Shown here in pieces: positions 34,401 to 48,404 of a DNA stretch of 64,000 nt (position 1 is its first letter; each line of letters starts with the position of its first letter). Below the pieces are notes generated by a model, which ran no database searches, was not told the DNA's origin, and saw only the letters and a program-made list of their open reading frames with translations. Both the position numbers and the translations under genes were made by a program. Source of the DNA: Sitta carolinensis. Its lineage: Eukaryota > Chordata > Aves > Passeriformes > Sittidae. The stretch covers positions 39,155,870 through 39,219,869 of the forward strand of contig JAVUNC010000006.1 in the NCBI GenBank assembly GCA_032173965.1. The letters run 5' to 3'.

Positions 34401-37400
34401 CTGCTGGAGATGCTGCATAGATAATCCAGCACCAGCAGACCCCTTGTAAGATCAAGCAGAAAGGATAGAGGATTTGTAAAAGTACTCACTGAAAACTAAG
34501 TTCTGGGTGCTGTACAAAGCACAGGTAAATAACTGGTCTCTACTGCAATGACCTATAATCAACCACAGAATCCCTTTCCAGCCTCTCCCTATCTCTGGAA
34601 GTGAGCTTTGCTTACTCAATTTGCAACTGGGTCTGCTGGATTTCCTCCCATGGTGTCGAGTGTGGCACAGGGAAAGGAGTCTGCAAGAGGCTGAAGTCAC
34701 CACTGGTAGAGCAAAACAGTCCTGATCCTGACTAGTAGGTATTAATGTCATGTTCTGGAACCTGGAAGGCTGATGTGAGGAGCTGGCCTGAACCAGAGCA
34801 CATGTTCCCATGTATGAGCCTGAAATTTTCAGTATACCAAGGACCAAGGTTTTCCATGTCTGTGACAGCTTTAACCCCACCAATACCAGGAAAGTTATGG
34901 GCAAAGAGAAAATCAAAATGCTGAAACCTAATGAGGCAGCATGAAATGAAGAAGAAATAGAACAGTGAGGACTTGAAAAGTCTGTCCCTAAGAAAAACAT
35001 TGCATACATTAGGAAATCCAAAAAATGTGAGCAAAGCGGAGCTGGTAGCCACTGCCAGGATGCCAGGATTTTTTGTGGGTCCTTCCCTTCGCACTAGTGC
35101 TGAGATGGGCTAAAGAAACCTGGGAGGCACCCCATCTAGTGGACACCAGCCCATGCCCCTGATACCAAGCACCCCTAGGAAGTAAAGCAATCCTTGCAAA
35201 GGGTTTGAACAGGGGCTATTTGAAACTTCAGATACAGCCCAGGAAGCGAAGCCTGACACACACACTATCTGGGATGCCGAGGAAACTGCAGTTTGCTTCA
35301 ATCCCAGAGGAGCAGATGATAACCTAACACTGCAAGGAGGTCTCCCAACCTGTAGGCCCTACAAGCCAGCCATGGGCAACTGTGATCCTGCCAAGTAGGG
35401 CAGGAAAGCTGCTCAAGGTGCCAGACAAACTGCTTCAGCAATTATCCTTTCTATGGGTACCTTCTCCTTGTGTGTGGAAAGGGGAGATACTCTGGTGCTG
35501 GGTGCTGTGGGAAGAGTTTAACCCTTCGGCGCATAACAAATAAATCCCGTTGTTCCAGCACCCTGGCTAGCGCTCTCTCCAGCCTGTACCTCCTGAATCC
35601 CTTTTGAGAGCAGCTGAATCAATGTTTGACTTGTACAAACAGCTGCCTGACTGCAATTTGGAAGGGATTCAGATGGGGATTACAGCAAGGCAGTGGATAA
35701 AAATCTATTACATGGCAGTATTTATTTTAGATCCCTGTGGCACTCAGTGTGAACTCTAGCAGCATCTCTTGTTCCTTATACAGTGGCACAAGTTCAATGG
35801 ATTGAGAAGAATCACTTTCAGGAGTGTGTGCTGCACAGCAGTCAGAGGAGAGGACCGAGATCCAAACTGAATACACATTGCCAATCCAGACTTACTTGGC
35901 GCCATGGTGGATCCTCCCAGAGGGTAGGAATATGTTTAGTTTTCAGGAGGATTTCATATTGGTAAAATTGCATTGCTTTGATAGCCCTAAGGGCCTGTGC
36001 CAGCTCTGTTTTACCAGACCAATGTTTCTGGCTTAGTGCAGCTGCACCCAAGATCTAAATCCAATCCTGTCCTCTCTCTCTGGGCACAGAAATGATCCAA
36101 GCCCCGAGTCAGCAGTAGGATGGACCTGCCTGGGAGGAGGAAGCTCTTGTGTCTTGGAGCAACACTGCAGCAAGTCCTACTTTGTTGCTCTCTACTAATA
36201 GCTTAGCAATGAAGGGAATAGCTCAGGCAAGAGGGCACGCTCCCATAGGTGGCAATCTCTGAGACAAAATGTCCCAGGAACAGGACTGCAAACAACCCAC
36301 TCAATGCCCACAGGGATAACCACCAAACCTCCACTGCTGGCCCAGCCAGGCCAAGCTAGTCTGGAGGATACTCATGCCCAGGACAGGCATGAGTACCCTC
36401 AGACCTTTTCCAGCATACACGCACACAGGCTGCTGGCAGGAGGGTGCACCAGGGTAGTGCTGAGAGAAGCCGCTGACTTAACAGGCTGTGACAGGGCTGT
36501 CCAGCAGCAAAGAGAGGCAGAGAAACCACCACTCTTGAAAAAGAAATACAGATAGGGGAAAGGTGTAAAGAGACTGAATTGCCCATCCCGAGCTTTGCCT
36601 TTTCTTGTGTTGAAAGTACCAAATTTTCATCTGCTGGAGGTACACCACGTGTCGAGGGAGACCGACCTCTCTAACACCAGTGCTGCAATATTTTCTCCAC
36701 AGGGTGATAGTGCTAAGAGCAAAATGAGCACTGGCCAAGACTGCCACCAACAAGGCAGCACATGTAGGCGCCCAATCCCTGGCAGCAGCATTTATTTCTG
36801 GGCTGAGTGATGCAGACATGACAGGAAGAAATGGACTGGAGAAGGGCTGGAGGAGCCAAAGCTAGTTTGGGCAGCCCTGGTGATGAGGGACCTGCCGTGA
36901 GCACAGCTACAGACTTCAAAGCCCAAAGTGGCTGTGTCCTAAGCACTTAACAACTCCCTCTGGGGACTGGTCACATGGCTGCATCTGTGCTGTAGTCAAC
37001 CCCATGCCAGCTTTGAATGGAGCTTTCCCATGAAGCTCCAGCAACAATACAAAGCAGCAGAACCTCCTCTTCCTCAGCTCTTCCATGGGCTCTGCACAAA
37101 GTCACTGTCCCTCCTGTGCAGCTGTATGGGTGACTGTGTTGATGGACAGGCTTCAAATTAACCAGCATTGCTGAGGCCTGGGATGCTGGGTCATTTTCTC
37201 AGCTTAGCATTTTGAAATTTTAGTTTAAATTTTGCTATCTGTAGTCCAGAGATAAGCCTGCCCTACAAAGATGCTGGGAAACTTAATGAATGGAAAGCTT
37301 GCAATGTGCTTTATGATCACAAGGCAGAAGATACAAGAGACAGGAGAAAATATTGCAATAGTGTAATATCATATATAACAAATTTTAAAGTACTTCATGT

Positions 37401-38647
37401 ATCAGTTTTTATATATAAAGATATGCTCTATCATAGATGGTTTCTTAGAGGACCCACACTGCATTGAAAAGAACTGAAGTTCTGGAGGACTGGGAAGAGG
37501 TCATAATTCAGATTCCTGTCCCCTGGACTCATCCCCTTCATATGGTCTTTTTTTCCCCTCACTTCCTCTATCACTACAATCCACATTTCTGTTATCCCCC
37601 ATTTCACCTTGTCTTCCTCTATCTGCTGTTGTGAAGTTATTGCTCACTGGGTTTTGTTTTCACACAGAAGCCAAAAAGCGTAAGAAATAACATGGGGCCC
37701 CAGAGGCAACCACACTGGGATGGCAACATTCACATCTTTTCCTCTGGATGCTCTGACTGCCTTCAGGAGTTGCAACAGGAATAGGAATCTGTGACTCTCC
37801 CGGCTTTGTATGTCACTTCTGTGACCACACAGGCTTTACTGCCAAGCTGAACTCCCCAAGGAGAGCTTCACTTTTGTGTCATGGAAAAGCCTCCATCCTT
37901 TTGTATGCAATTTGGTCCATCCTAGTCCCCAGAGATCTGGCTTACCTGAGCAAGCTCAGCTCTTCCACCCAAAGCGAGACACTCAGGCACTATGCTATAT
38001 TACCGCTAATGAAGTTGCTTTGTTTGTTCTATTGCCTAGGGGAATAAGTTAAAGTCTCAGAATGCCCCTTAAAAGTATTTGTCTTTGTTTATTAAATATT
38101 TATTTTGCAAGATAAATGCAGATTAGAGACTCTTAACAGGATTCCTTCTGGAGAGTGCTAAGAGTCACAGAGGATAAAATGGGTACAGAGATACAGGTTG
38201 AGTTCTTATCCAGAACAGGATACAACACCCATCCTATTTAACAGTGCAAAAGATAAAAAGTTTCAGCTTCCTAATTCTCAGAGTTTATTCCCCAGCAACC
38301 AAAGGAAAGTGGATATGACATGCTTAGAGGTCTTCTGCTCATCTTTGTCTGTGGCCTGACACTCCTTCCCTCCTTCTAATGTAAAAGGACTGTGCTTCCC
38401 AACACAGTGAAAGGGAATTGCTACAGGCTCATTGCTCCAAGAAGGATTGTACAGGGCAGGAGGGGAAAGCAGGATGGCACTGGTATAGGAAGCCTTCAGC
38501 GGGAGTATGAAGGGAAGGAAGAGGGGAAAATCACATGGATGTATCACAGCCAGGATTAGTCTGTTCACTGGTGGCCTTGCAGACTCCATACACACCTGTT
38601 TAGCCTTTCTTTGTGTAAGCAAATGACAGAGGAGAAATACAGATAAA
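31421..38647. other. unique noncoding DNA
   Basis: Seven kilobases without a recognised gene or mobile element. The 189-codon minus-strand frame at 34452-35021 has hydrophobic stretches but no known domain. A CpG-containing segment near 35520-35600 with AATAAA at about 35540 resembles the tail of an LTR but lacks the rest, so it is not called. Confidence 0.45.
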
Positions 38648-38768
38648 CCATAGAATGTTAAGGGGATGAAATGGACCTTAAAGATCATCTACTCCCAACA
38701 TCCTCCTGCTATCATCAGGGATGCTTCCTACTAGACCAGGTTGCTCAAGGCCTTATCTAATTTGGCTT
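38648..38768 (-). mobile_element. CR1 LINE, 3' end fragment
   Basis: The plus strand reads 'accatagaatgttaaggggatgaaatggaccttaaagatcat' in outline and continues with 'agaccaggttgctcaaggcc', the reverse complement of a CR1 3' untranslated end. Only about 120 bp survive. It is diverged and inactive. Confidence 0.8.
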
Positions 38769-41320
38769 AATGCAAGAGGTAAGCAGTTGGGATCAGAAGA
38801 GAGCACTGTGGGCTATCCTGGAGCTTTGCAGGAAAGTCAAAACAGCCTCCCAACTCCTCCCCAGTAATGATTGCAGTTTGGTGGGTCCCTGCAGCCAGTC
38901 TATGATTCACGGAATCAGAGGTTTTAGACAGAGGAACAGAGGTTTTAGAAGGGACATGCCTGATGCATCCCACCTCTCTGACCCTGATGCCCCGAGGAGA
39001 ATTGGCAGGTTGCAAAATGATGCTGCTCTTTTGCACAGCCACATTGTATGATCAGAGTGAAAGTTCATCTCCTCTCTGCCATGCACATGCCTGCCATTTG
39101 AATCTGGCCTTTCTGGTCGGACCCCACTGTGGTTCCTTGCAGAAAGAGATTCATCCCCATGGCATCCTTCTGCTGGGAGGGTGACTCCCCTGGCCTCTCC
39201 TCCCTGGAGGCAGCTGTAAGGGAGGAACAGCCATCTCTTCCTGATGTGCATGGGAATTGAGCTGAGAGGGAGTGGTGTGGATTCAGCCTCCAGCCACCTG
39301 CTGTACAGAACGAATGGGCAGATCATTACCCAGAGAGCTCTGTAATTTTGCTTTGCAAATGCTTGCCTGCTGGCACAGATCCCGAGGAGGGGAATAGGGA
39401 GAGGGTGGTTGCTCACAGCTCCGCGTGCCAAAAAAGCACTTTACCATGCATGAGGCCAACACTTCTCCAGCCAAGAGACCTTGCAGGTTTAACCCCCTCT
39501 GCTGCTCCCCAAGGCAGCTTTTTCTAAGAGGGTGGAAGAGTGGCAAGAGAGGGCAGAGAGGGAAAGAACAAGGAGTTTCTGAAAAGAGAGATGAAAGCAA
39601 TGCAGGGGAGGGCAGAGGACTCTGGCTAGGGAAAGGGGTATGTGAAGGTCGTGGAAGTATGTCAAGACAGGAGTTCCTACAAGAGTTGCATGAAAGGAAG
39701 AATATTCCATTCCCAAGGCCTTCCAAGCAGGCAAGCTGTAAGAACCCTCTGGGTGCTAACAGCAAGAGCAAGGAAGAGCCTGCTTGGACTTGATGCTAAA
39801 TGCACCAGCCTGCTTGGCTCACATGTACATACTATAGGCACCTGCAGCAGCATGCCATTCCTCCTGCCTCCCCCACCTCCCCAGAGCTTTTCCATTTGTG
39901 GACAAATTTCAGCTAAATCTATGACACAGGTACATCTCTATCTGAGAAGATTAATGGAAACAAGCACACCAACAACAGAAGAGAAACCATATTTCTATGA
40001 GGAGATGTGAAAGGTGAACTCAACACCAGCAGAGAACCCATACAGAAGAGTGCTTTGATGAACGTGTCATAATGTTCAAACTGTAACTCTTTGAAAAATA
40101 TCTTTTGAGCCAGCAATTGTGCAAAACCATAAAAATTTGAGTTAGCTGGATCCCCATGTTCTGCTCTATGTTAATACCTGCTCACCTTCTAATTTTATCT
40201 GAGCTCCTGCCCTAGAGGTGTCCCCTTCTCTGAAGTGTACATCAGAGATGGCTGCAAGCTGAACCTGCTAAGCACAAGTGTAAACCCAAGTGCTCAGCAA
40301 TCATCTTTAAAGAAATTCTTCCTGCCCTGCAAGTCTGAGACCCCACACATGCTGCCAGAGGATGGCTACATCCTACAGAAAATCTCTACAGAGAGCTGTG
40401 CAGATCTTCCCAGGCAGCAGGGCCTTTACTGCACTGACTTGGATTGCACCAAGAAACTGTAGCAGAAGTATGGCCAAGAGGTTGTGTGTGGCCAGGGTGC
40501 TGCACACCAAGGAGGGAAGAGAAGGTCCTACTGCTTTCCACTTTTCCCAGTGTAATCTCATGATTTCTGCTGATAGGCCTATGCCCATCTGGGAAGAGTT
40601 TTCAGGACAAAATGGAAACAAGGCTCTAGAAAGCTGGGAAAGCATGTTCTGTTTAAGCACCTCTAGACATTCCTTTTCTACAAACAGGTAGCTCCAAAAA
40701 GAGCAACCTTTATGCTTTTCAAATACCATTCCCCAGTCTTGCCTTAAGGGCTCTGGCTAAAGTAAGCAACATGCCAACATCAGAAACATCTGAGAAAAAA
40801 GTGTAAGTCATGTGAAAGCAGGTCTTTGGTATCCAGGGCCAGATGTTCTCCTTTTTGTAGCAGAACACCCATTTTCTAGTTCAAAAATACTCTCAGTTTC
40901 TAATAGTATAAGCCACAAGAAAACTAGATCAACTCTGGTCACCTGACCTATTGTACCAGCAAACATGCATCCCAACTCTTAAATGCTCCAGTAGCATCTA
41001 CAATTTGCAGTATATTTACTGGGCTTAAAGTTACTTTAAGAAGCAATTTTTAATATAATTTGACAACACATTGATGAGTCACATCATTTTATTACAAATT
41101 TGGACCAGCCCTTATTTTTAAAATTATTTCTGAAAATGTAGTAAGAGTTTTTCAAGCAGATAATCAGGGGTTAATGTCCTGAAAAGCCCCAGTCTGTGCC
41201 CCTTGATCCTACACATATACATATAGACTTGACTTCAGCATCAGGGCTTTAGATATGAACAAGGAACAGGCAGAAAGGGGGCAAACCCCAGAATGACAGA
41301 GCATTCAACATGTTCATTGC
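38769..41320. other. unique noncoding DNA
   Basis: Several overlapping open frames of 120-175 codons lie on both strands between 38900 and 40730. None shows a domain, a signal peptide with a plausible mature protein, or flanking splice sites that would make an exon. I treat them as chance frames in moderately GC-rich sequence. Confidence 0.45.
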
Positions 41321-41845
41321 TGTGGTGTGAAAGAAGGGATTACAGGTGACCTCGCCCCTGATAAATCACAGTTTACTGATTACCAAAGAAGAGGAACAGC
41401 CTTGCTCTTAATGGGTTGCAGCTGTGACTAATTAAAATCAGTGTGATAAAAGGGGTGGATGGTTAGTCAGTAGTGATCCTGAGGAAGAGGATCTTGTGGA
41501 GGTAGAGGAGCCATGAAGGAGAAGGAAAGAGCTGGAGAGACACAAAGAAGAATGAAATAAGGAAGAGAGTCGCTGTTGTAAAAAATCAGCTGTGAATTTA
41601 GTCTGATGGAGTTAGAGCCTGCAGTCATAGCCACCTAGGTAAAAGCCTGTGGTTAGAGACTGCAAACCGATACTTGCAGTCATAGTCCAGCAGGAAATAA
41701 ACAGCAGTTGGACCCTGCAGGAGGAGCTGGCTGTAGTCATCAGGATGGCCAAGCTGTAAAGAGGAATAAACTGGGACCCTTTCCATGTTGTTAAATGTCT
41801 CTGTCTTAGCTCATTTCTACTCCTAGTGAGAGGTCTACTGCAACA
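41321..41845 (+). mobile_element. candidate solo LTR, family unknown
   Basis: The block starts TGTGGTG and ends CTGCAACA. It holds a TATA-like GATAAAAGG near 41445 and two AATAAA signals (41696 and 41765), followed by a T/C-rich U5-like stretch. This spacing suits an LTR. A perfect 7-bp direct repeat TGCTGTG (41318-41324 and 41849-41855) flanks it, although it does not sit exactly against the TG...CA ends. No family was recognised. It might instead be ordinary sequence with two chance polyadenylation signals. Confidence 0.45.
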
Positions 41846-43439
41846 GGCTGCTGTGATTTTTTTTACTGTTTTTCTTCCCTTTCTCTTGAATCTTTCATCC
41901 AGTTCTCACCCATTCACAGCCTGGTGCAGTGGCAGGCGAGTCTTTCCTCGGCAGAGCTGAGAAACTAAAAACCTGAATTTTAGAACTTTAGAAAGAGTCC
42001 CTTCAGTCATGCTAACACCGCTCGGTGTGATGTTGGAATATAGCTGGGAGTTAATAGGTCAGAACAAAAAACTTTCCCCACTCTGGGAAAAAAATATGTA
42101 TTAATGTTGATTGCTTCATTTCTTTCTAAAGTACATGAGAGAGATTTCTGTCAATAAGATTTCAAGAAAAGGTGAAAAAAAAAACCAGAAAAAAAATCAG
42201 AGATTTTCTATATTTAGTGGCTTCTGAATTTTGGCACATTTGCTTGCTAAAAATACCTAAATGGTATTACCTATTGGTGTGATGGGGGAATTGGTATTCT
42301 GCATTTTACCATCCAGTTATCTGAGCAACAAGAGAGGCAGACAATTGCAATTTGATATTCCCTGACAGTTGTCTGCTAAACACAGAGCATTTAAATGCCC
42401 ATTTGCAGAACATGTCGAGGAACTGAGTCCAGTTAGTGCATGGCTGAGGTGATTGGCAGTGCACCCAGCTGTGTCAAGGCTCAGCCCAGAGAGCCAGCAG
42501 GCAGGATATCAGTGCCACTCCTCACCTGAGGCAGAGAGATAGTGCCCTTATTCCCCTCGGGCAAGACACAGTGAATGAGACCACAAGCCACAAAAGACAG
42601 CAACAGGATGTGCACAAGGAGAGAGGACATGCCTGGAGCAAGGTGCCTACCCAAACCCTCATCCCAGGATACCTCTGAGCAACTGGGATACACCATCTAT
42701 CCTCATTCCTAGATTAGGATCCAAGTTACTTCTTTTGGGAACGTGGGACTAAGCTTACTCTGTTTCTTTTAAGCACTGCCCCGGCATGGTGCCTGTTGGG
42801 CAACTCAGTGCCCAGCACAGCTGGAGACCCAAGCTGGGAGCATCCACAGCCAGAGGGGGCTTGGTTGTCATAGCCAGCCCTGCTTGGTGCCTGAATCTCT
42901 GAGGAAAGCTACTGCTGCTGCAGAACTGTGCTGCCTATTGTAACCTGACTTACTTATGTTTTTGGGTCAGGATCTAGGGGCAAGTTTCTTTGGGTCGGTT
43001 CTTAGTTTCAACTTTTTTTACGTGACCGATCATCAGTTTCCTGGAACTCAGCCTTCCCTTCAGTATAAATGCCACTAGTAAGTAGTAAGTAACTTGAAGG
43101 TAACTACCTCCAAGCATGAAGTGGATTTTGAGTACACATGAAGCTGCTGAGAGCCATTGGTTTAAAGTGCTGAGCTGTATCCTTTAAACACGAGTGCCTT
43201 GAACCTAAAGCAAAAACTATTCCTAAAGAGCAGCATAACTAGCAATAAGGATTCACAGTGGTCTAGTCTCCCCGTCCAACAGAGTAACAGGGCTTGGGAG
43301 GCAGCAAGTGCAATGTCTTGACATTTTGACATGTGACTCAAGATATTAAAGAGGAAATTGTCTAGGTGAATGTACTGTGGAGTAATAACATTTGGTTAGA
43401 AAAACATTTCTTTAAAATAGTTATCATTATTACATTGGC
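41846..43439. other. unique noncoding DNA
   Basis: No gene, RNA or mobile element is recognised. Confidence 0.5.
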
Positions 43440-44311
43440 AAATGAAAGGTGTATGGAGTGGATCCTACAGGTATTCATTGGAGGGTCCAGCACTACTCAG
43501 TGTTTCCATTAACGGCTTAGATAATGGAAAAAAAGAAAATACTTATTAAATCTGCAGATGACATCTAGCTGAGTGGGACTGAATACACTAGAGGACAGAA
43601 ATAGAATACAAGACAATCACATCAAATTGGACAAATGATCTGAGAACACAAGACAAAATTCAACCAGGACATAGTCATGCAATTAGACTTTAGCAGGAAT
43701 AATCAACTTCATTAATACAGAAAAAGGAACAGCTGTCTAGGTGGCAATTCTACAAAAAGGAGTCTGGAAGTTACTGCACAGTCTGAAAAGCAGTAAAAAA
43801 CATGCCTCACCACCACAGGACAAACAAGTATTGGGACTCTAATGTCAGTCTGACAGATCTGTGATGTAGGTTTTTCCCTGAAGGATTATGTCCAGCATTA
43901 GGTGTCCCATTCTGAAACAGAGGTCAATTGGAGAGAGCCCAGGAGAGAAGGGGAATGGTCAAATGTTTAGGATCTGTGGCCACCAAGCATAGACAGAACA
44001 GACAGAGGATGTCCAGATAAAGAAATGATGACTGGGGAAGCAATCCATAACAGTTTTCAAATATCTGAACAGCTGTTACAAGGAAAAAGGTAATCAGTTT
44101 TCCATGCCCATGGTGAATAAGAGGCAATAAATTCAACTTCAGCATGGAAGATTTGGGTTAATCTGTTAAGAATAGGGAAGCACTGGAATAAATTGCCCAG
44201 AGCTCAGTCAGAATATTGACAAAGGCAAAGGAGGTGCAGCTGGATATGCTGTGCACAAGGAGACAGACTAGATGATCTCTCAAAGCCTCTTCCAATCCTA
44301 TTTCCTATAGC
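43440..44311 (+). mobile_element. old, degraded CR1 LINE (about 870 bp)
   Basis: From 43490 the sequence follows CR1 reverse transcriptase in outline: 'tccattaacggcttagataatgg' (FxNDLDDG region), then 'aaatctgcagatgacatctagctgag', which is the FADDTKL catalytic block degraded to SADDI-stop-L. Further on there are 'attggagagagcccaggagaga' (ERVQRR region), 'ttcaaatatctgaacagctgttacaa' and 'gcactggaataaattgcccaga' (WNRLPRE region). The 3' end is 'gatgatctctcaaagcctcttccaatcctattt'. Numerous stops and indels show great age. It belongs to a more ancient CR1 lineage than the copy at 30289. Confidence 0.8.
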
Positions 44312-47300
44312 TTTTTTGATCAGTAGTAGCAAGCTTAAACTGAAGCTGTTCACAGAACTCTGCTTTCCCTGACCCTTGCAGCAGGTATTTTCTACAATGA
44401 CAAGAGAGAGTTTTGAAGATTTTACAGTACAGCAAAACACACATGCCATTCCCTACCCAGCTTCAGGAAATCTCTCTTCTAAATACACCAGACACATATT
44501 TATGTGCTCTCAATGCTATGTGGAGCAGAGCCTGGAACATTAATCTTTCAGCAACAAAACCACAGTCCTCTTCTGACAGGCCTGTGTAACTGCTCCTAGG
44601 GGTGGCTACAGAGCCTTGGACCTCTACATTACCTCCCTCATTCCATAGCCCCAGCTAGGAAAACTGTTTACATCCCAGGCTTTCTGGTCTGTGCATATTC
44701 CAAAAATATAGAGGGTTTGGGGGTTGTTTTGTTTATGTCTTCCTGTGTGAACTTGTCACACCCTAAATCTAATGCACTCACCCAACAAATTATGGTCACA
44801 TCTAGAAAGATTATAAAACTCTAAAACCAGTGTCAATCTCAGACTCCAAGAATAGGACCAATGGTAAATAATGATTTTAACACCTGTATTTGAAGTCAGC
44901 CCCCCCATCTCTTTACAGAACAAGAAGTCCTTCTGCCAAGAGCTAGAGCAGTTGCAGGACCTGCCATACACACAGATGTGTCACAGTGTTATGCTGGAGG
45001 GCAGTGTGTTCATGGCAATGGGCAAGGAGCGTGTGCTGGGAGCATTATGGCCTGCAGTGTTCCTGGAGGAACATGACACGGATTATGCAAGTGTTTACCA
45101 CCAAGAGGAGAAGAGTGACCACAGGACTGTAACTCGTGGAATTAGGGTAGATGAAGACATACTGCTTCCTTCTTTAGTGGTCATAAAACTTTTCTGGTGT
45201 TATGATCAGGAGTGCATGAAACAACATCACCCATGTCATACGTGTGTCTCCTATGGTCCCATGGTGATTCTCTCCAAATTGAGAAGGTCACACTTCCTAT
45301 TCAGTCTGCCAGCAATGAAGATCATTAAGGCCATTTCTTAGACCAACTATCAAGACACGCACCTAACAAAGACAATGAGTAACATACTCTGATGCTGAAG
45401 AGCTTCTGAGACAAGCTGTCAGCTGGCCCCAGTTGTCCCAGCTCTTTCTGCAATGGCTCAGCTGCGGCTGAGGGGTTTTGCTTTCCTGCTGCTTTGTCTG
45501 TGTGGCAGGGGGCTACTGCTGTTGCACACTGGGTGTCCTGACCTCCTGGGGACTTGGAAATGAAGGCATTTCCTTAAGTGGTTGCCCAAGCAGGACATGG
45601 AGTAATTTTGGTACAAGACAGAATGAGCTCCTCGGCACCTCATCTGGGGAGATGTGGGTCCCTGCAGCCTAAGTGGATGTGCCACAAGGACAGGGCACAA
45701 CTATGGTTTTCTTATCAATGCACTGAAGGGGGCAATGGGAACCCCTGGGGCAGACTATCTCTGCAGCTGGCCATTCTTCCTCTCCCATCTCTCGCCCACA
45801 GTAACTCCCAGCGATGCTCCCAATACTGGCTGTGCCCCTGCTGCTTGAGTTAATTACAGTAATTATACCTGTGCTCCTCAGCTCCAGCTCACTTCTGTTG
45901 TCACTTCCCTGCCCATTCATTTGCAAATCTAATCACTCCGTGGATTTTTTCAAAAGAAAAAGGGATAGGGAGAGCAAGGATACAAATGAAAAAATAAAGT
46001 GTGACTCCTGCAACAAAAATACTACAGAAATTGAGGTGCCATTGAGCAGCACATGGGGTTTTGTTTAGCCACCCTGCGAGGGCTGAACGCTGGTCCCAGT
46101 TCTGATAGACAGGCCTTTGCTGGGTCACAGCACTAGAACAAAGTAGGGAATAAAGAAAGAATTGCATCAGTCTCTTCCAGTGACTGCCGAATTGCCTCAA
46201 GATACTGCCTGGTGCTTGAGAGCTCACTTGCAAACAGGCAGGAGAGCTTCCTGGGCATCCAGTGTTCCCAGCACAGCAGGACGCCCAGGTGGACACAGGC
46301 ACCATGAACCCCGGCAACTACTCTGCTTGGTGTGGGTCCTACCCATTTCTAGGGCAGGTTTTATGTGTACAAAGGTTGTTGCAGGATCACCTGTGGAAAC
46401 ATAAATCTCTTTTCATGCCCGGGAGGCTCTCCAGCAGTGAGTCTGAAGAGCTGTGGCTAGAAGCATGCACTTCAGGTCACCTGTCTGATAAGGATAGATC
46501 TGAGGTCAATCCTTTGAACAGAGAGGGGGGAAAAGTGTAACCAGAAAAAAAAATGGGCAGAAATACCTTCCTAATTGTCTGCAGGCACTCTGAACAAGAG
46601 GCGAAAGAAAGAAGAGGAAGCTGTGATGTGCCCTGCCAGCTGACACTGGAACCAGTGTTATATTGCTGCCAGGCAGCAAAGGAGAGCAGATGGGTTTTGT
46701 CACCCAGTACTGTGTATACAGTTTTGAGGAGAAAAATACAAAACTGTTATTTTTGCCTTTTACTGCCAATAAAGACAGTGAAAGAGAGTGAGAGGCAAAG
46801 GGACAGCCTGGTTCCTTTGCACTAAGTGCATCAATTTAATTACACTGCACTGAAGTATTTTCACACCAGCCATTACACCAATTGTTCTGTGTAGCCGCAC
46901 ACTTCTGAGCTTGTTCACAGTATCATCCCAGATGCCAGAATTTCCCACTGTGTGATGACACTTCAGTAGCAGGGCTGCTTTCTCTCATTGACCATGCTGG
47001 AGAAGCATCCCAGGGGCTGTCAAAGTCCAGGAGGCTGAGAAGGTTAGGATAAACCAATTCCCTGTATTAAGTATTTAAGAATACAGAAAATAGTTGATGT
47101 TTCTCATTACCAGAGTAAATGTTTCTTATCACTGTATGCTTTGTACACAAAATATTTATTGTTTTGCATATCTGCACCGGCAAGAAAGAACTTCTCTGGA
47201 CTGGAGCTGGAGGTAGAAAGGCCTTCTGAGCATCATGGGCAGGAAGAGAGGTAGTCAGGGAAACATGTTGGAACTGTAAAGCATTTTTTTTGCTGTTAAT

Positions 47301-48320
47301 ATCCAACTGGAATATTTTTGGTGAAGTGAAAACAACAAATTCATTTTAATGTAACAGACGGAAAAATGCAAACCCCCCAAAGTAATGCCTTGTTTCCAGG
47401 CAAGAAATCACGAAATGAATACTGCACTGCAAAACATGTAACTGCAGCATGGCAAACTAAAGGGACTCTGAGTCCTTTAGGTGACGTGCTCAAAAGGGTT
47501 TTCTGTCTCCCAGGAGGCTGATTGCTGGGGGAGGAGAGAGAGGACCTACAATTAGGTTGATTAAAATAGTGGTCCCAGCATGGTCTGTTCTTCACTGTTG
47601 CCAGGAGACTAGAAGTCTAGGATGAACAGTTCAAACTTTCTGTAACAAAAATAGGTGTTTACTTCCACACCATATGATCTTGGCCCTCTCTAAGGCTTAC
47701 CATTCTCCATTAGTTCACAAAAAAAAAGAAAAAAAAAAAATCCCTACCCAACTTCACTTTCTTAGACTTGTGTTAAGATGGATTTACCATGTTCAAAACT
47801 GCACCAATTCTTCCCTGCTTCCATCATCCCAGCCCAGTGCCAAACTCCAGGCTCTATGCTAACTGTTCAGTGGCTGTTCTCTCACTTTTTGCAAAATTAA
47901 TCTGGTCTTTCCACATCTTGGCCCTAGAACCCAGTAAGCAGGTCATCAATTCTAGGTTACTTGTCCCCTCCACAGAATCTACATCTGAAGCAAAGGCTGG
48001 GCAGGTGGCTCAGCTGATGGGCGAGGACACTGAGATGGGCAGCCATTCACAGGTTGTTTGGTGGACATGCACTACCCTCAGTTCGTGACTTAGGCTGGAA
48101 GAGGTGACTGTAATACATCAGGAAACAGAAGATCTTGATGGAGAAACCAAGCCAGGCTATCTTACCAATTTGCTCCATTTCCCTCCACACACACACTTTT
48201 CACAGCTGATACAGAAGTAAAAGGAAACACTAATTGTATTGGTGGGAGAAGGTTATAGTACAAAGTGAAACCCTACTTTTTTCTTCAAGTCCCTTTTGGT
48301 TAGCATCCTAAAGCATATAG
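44312..48320. other. unique noncoding DNA
   Basis: No confident gene. The plus-strand frame 44871-45341 (156 codons) is the longest but matches no family I know and lacks splice context. AT-rich patches near 46740-46860 and 47100-47170 look non-repetitive and could be regulatory. Confidence 0.45.
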
Positions 48321-48404
48321 AAAAAAACCAAACCAAACCAAAACCAAACCAAAAAACAAACAAAAAAAAACAAACAAACAAAAAAAAAAAAAACACCAAC
48401 AAAA
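48321..48404 (+). repeat. A-rich (CCAAA)n/(CAAA)n low-complexity tract
   Basis: Units of ACCAA shift to CAAACA over about 85 bp. This resembles the tracts at 11891 and 24820. Confidence 0.9.

Noticed and set aside
34452..35021. 189-codon minus-strand frame with hydrophobic stretches
   Set aside because: No family resemblance and no splice or promoter support. Hydrophobic stretches are common in T-rich antisense frames.
35515..35610. Possible LTR tail with AATAAA and several CpGs
   Set aside because: No U3, TATA, terminal TG...CA pair or duplication could be found.
44871..45341. 156-codon plus-strand open frame
   Set aside because: No recognisable domain, no exon borders and no neighbouring exons.
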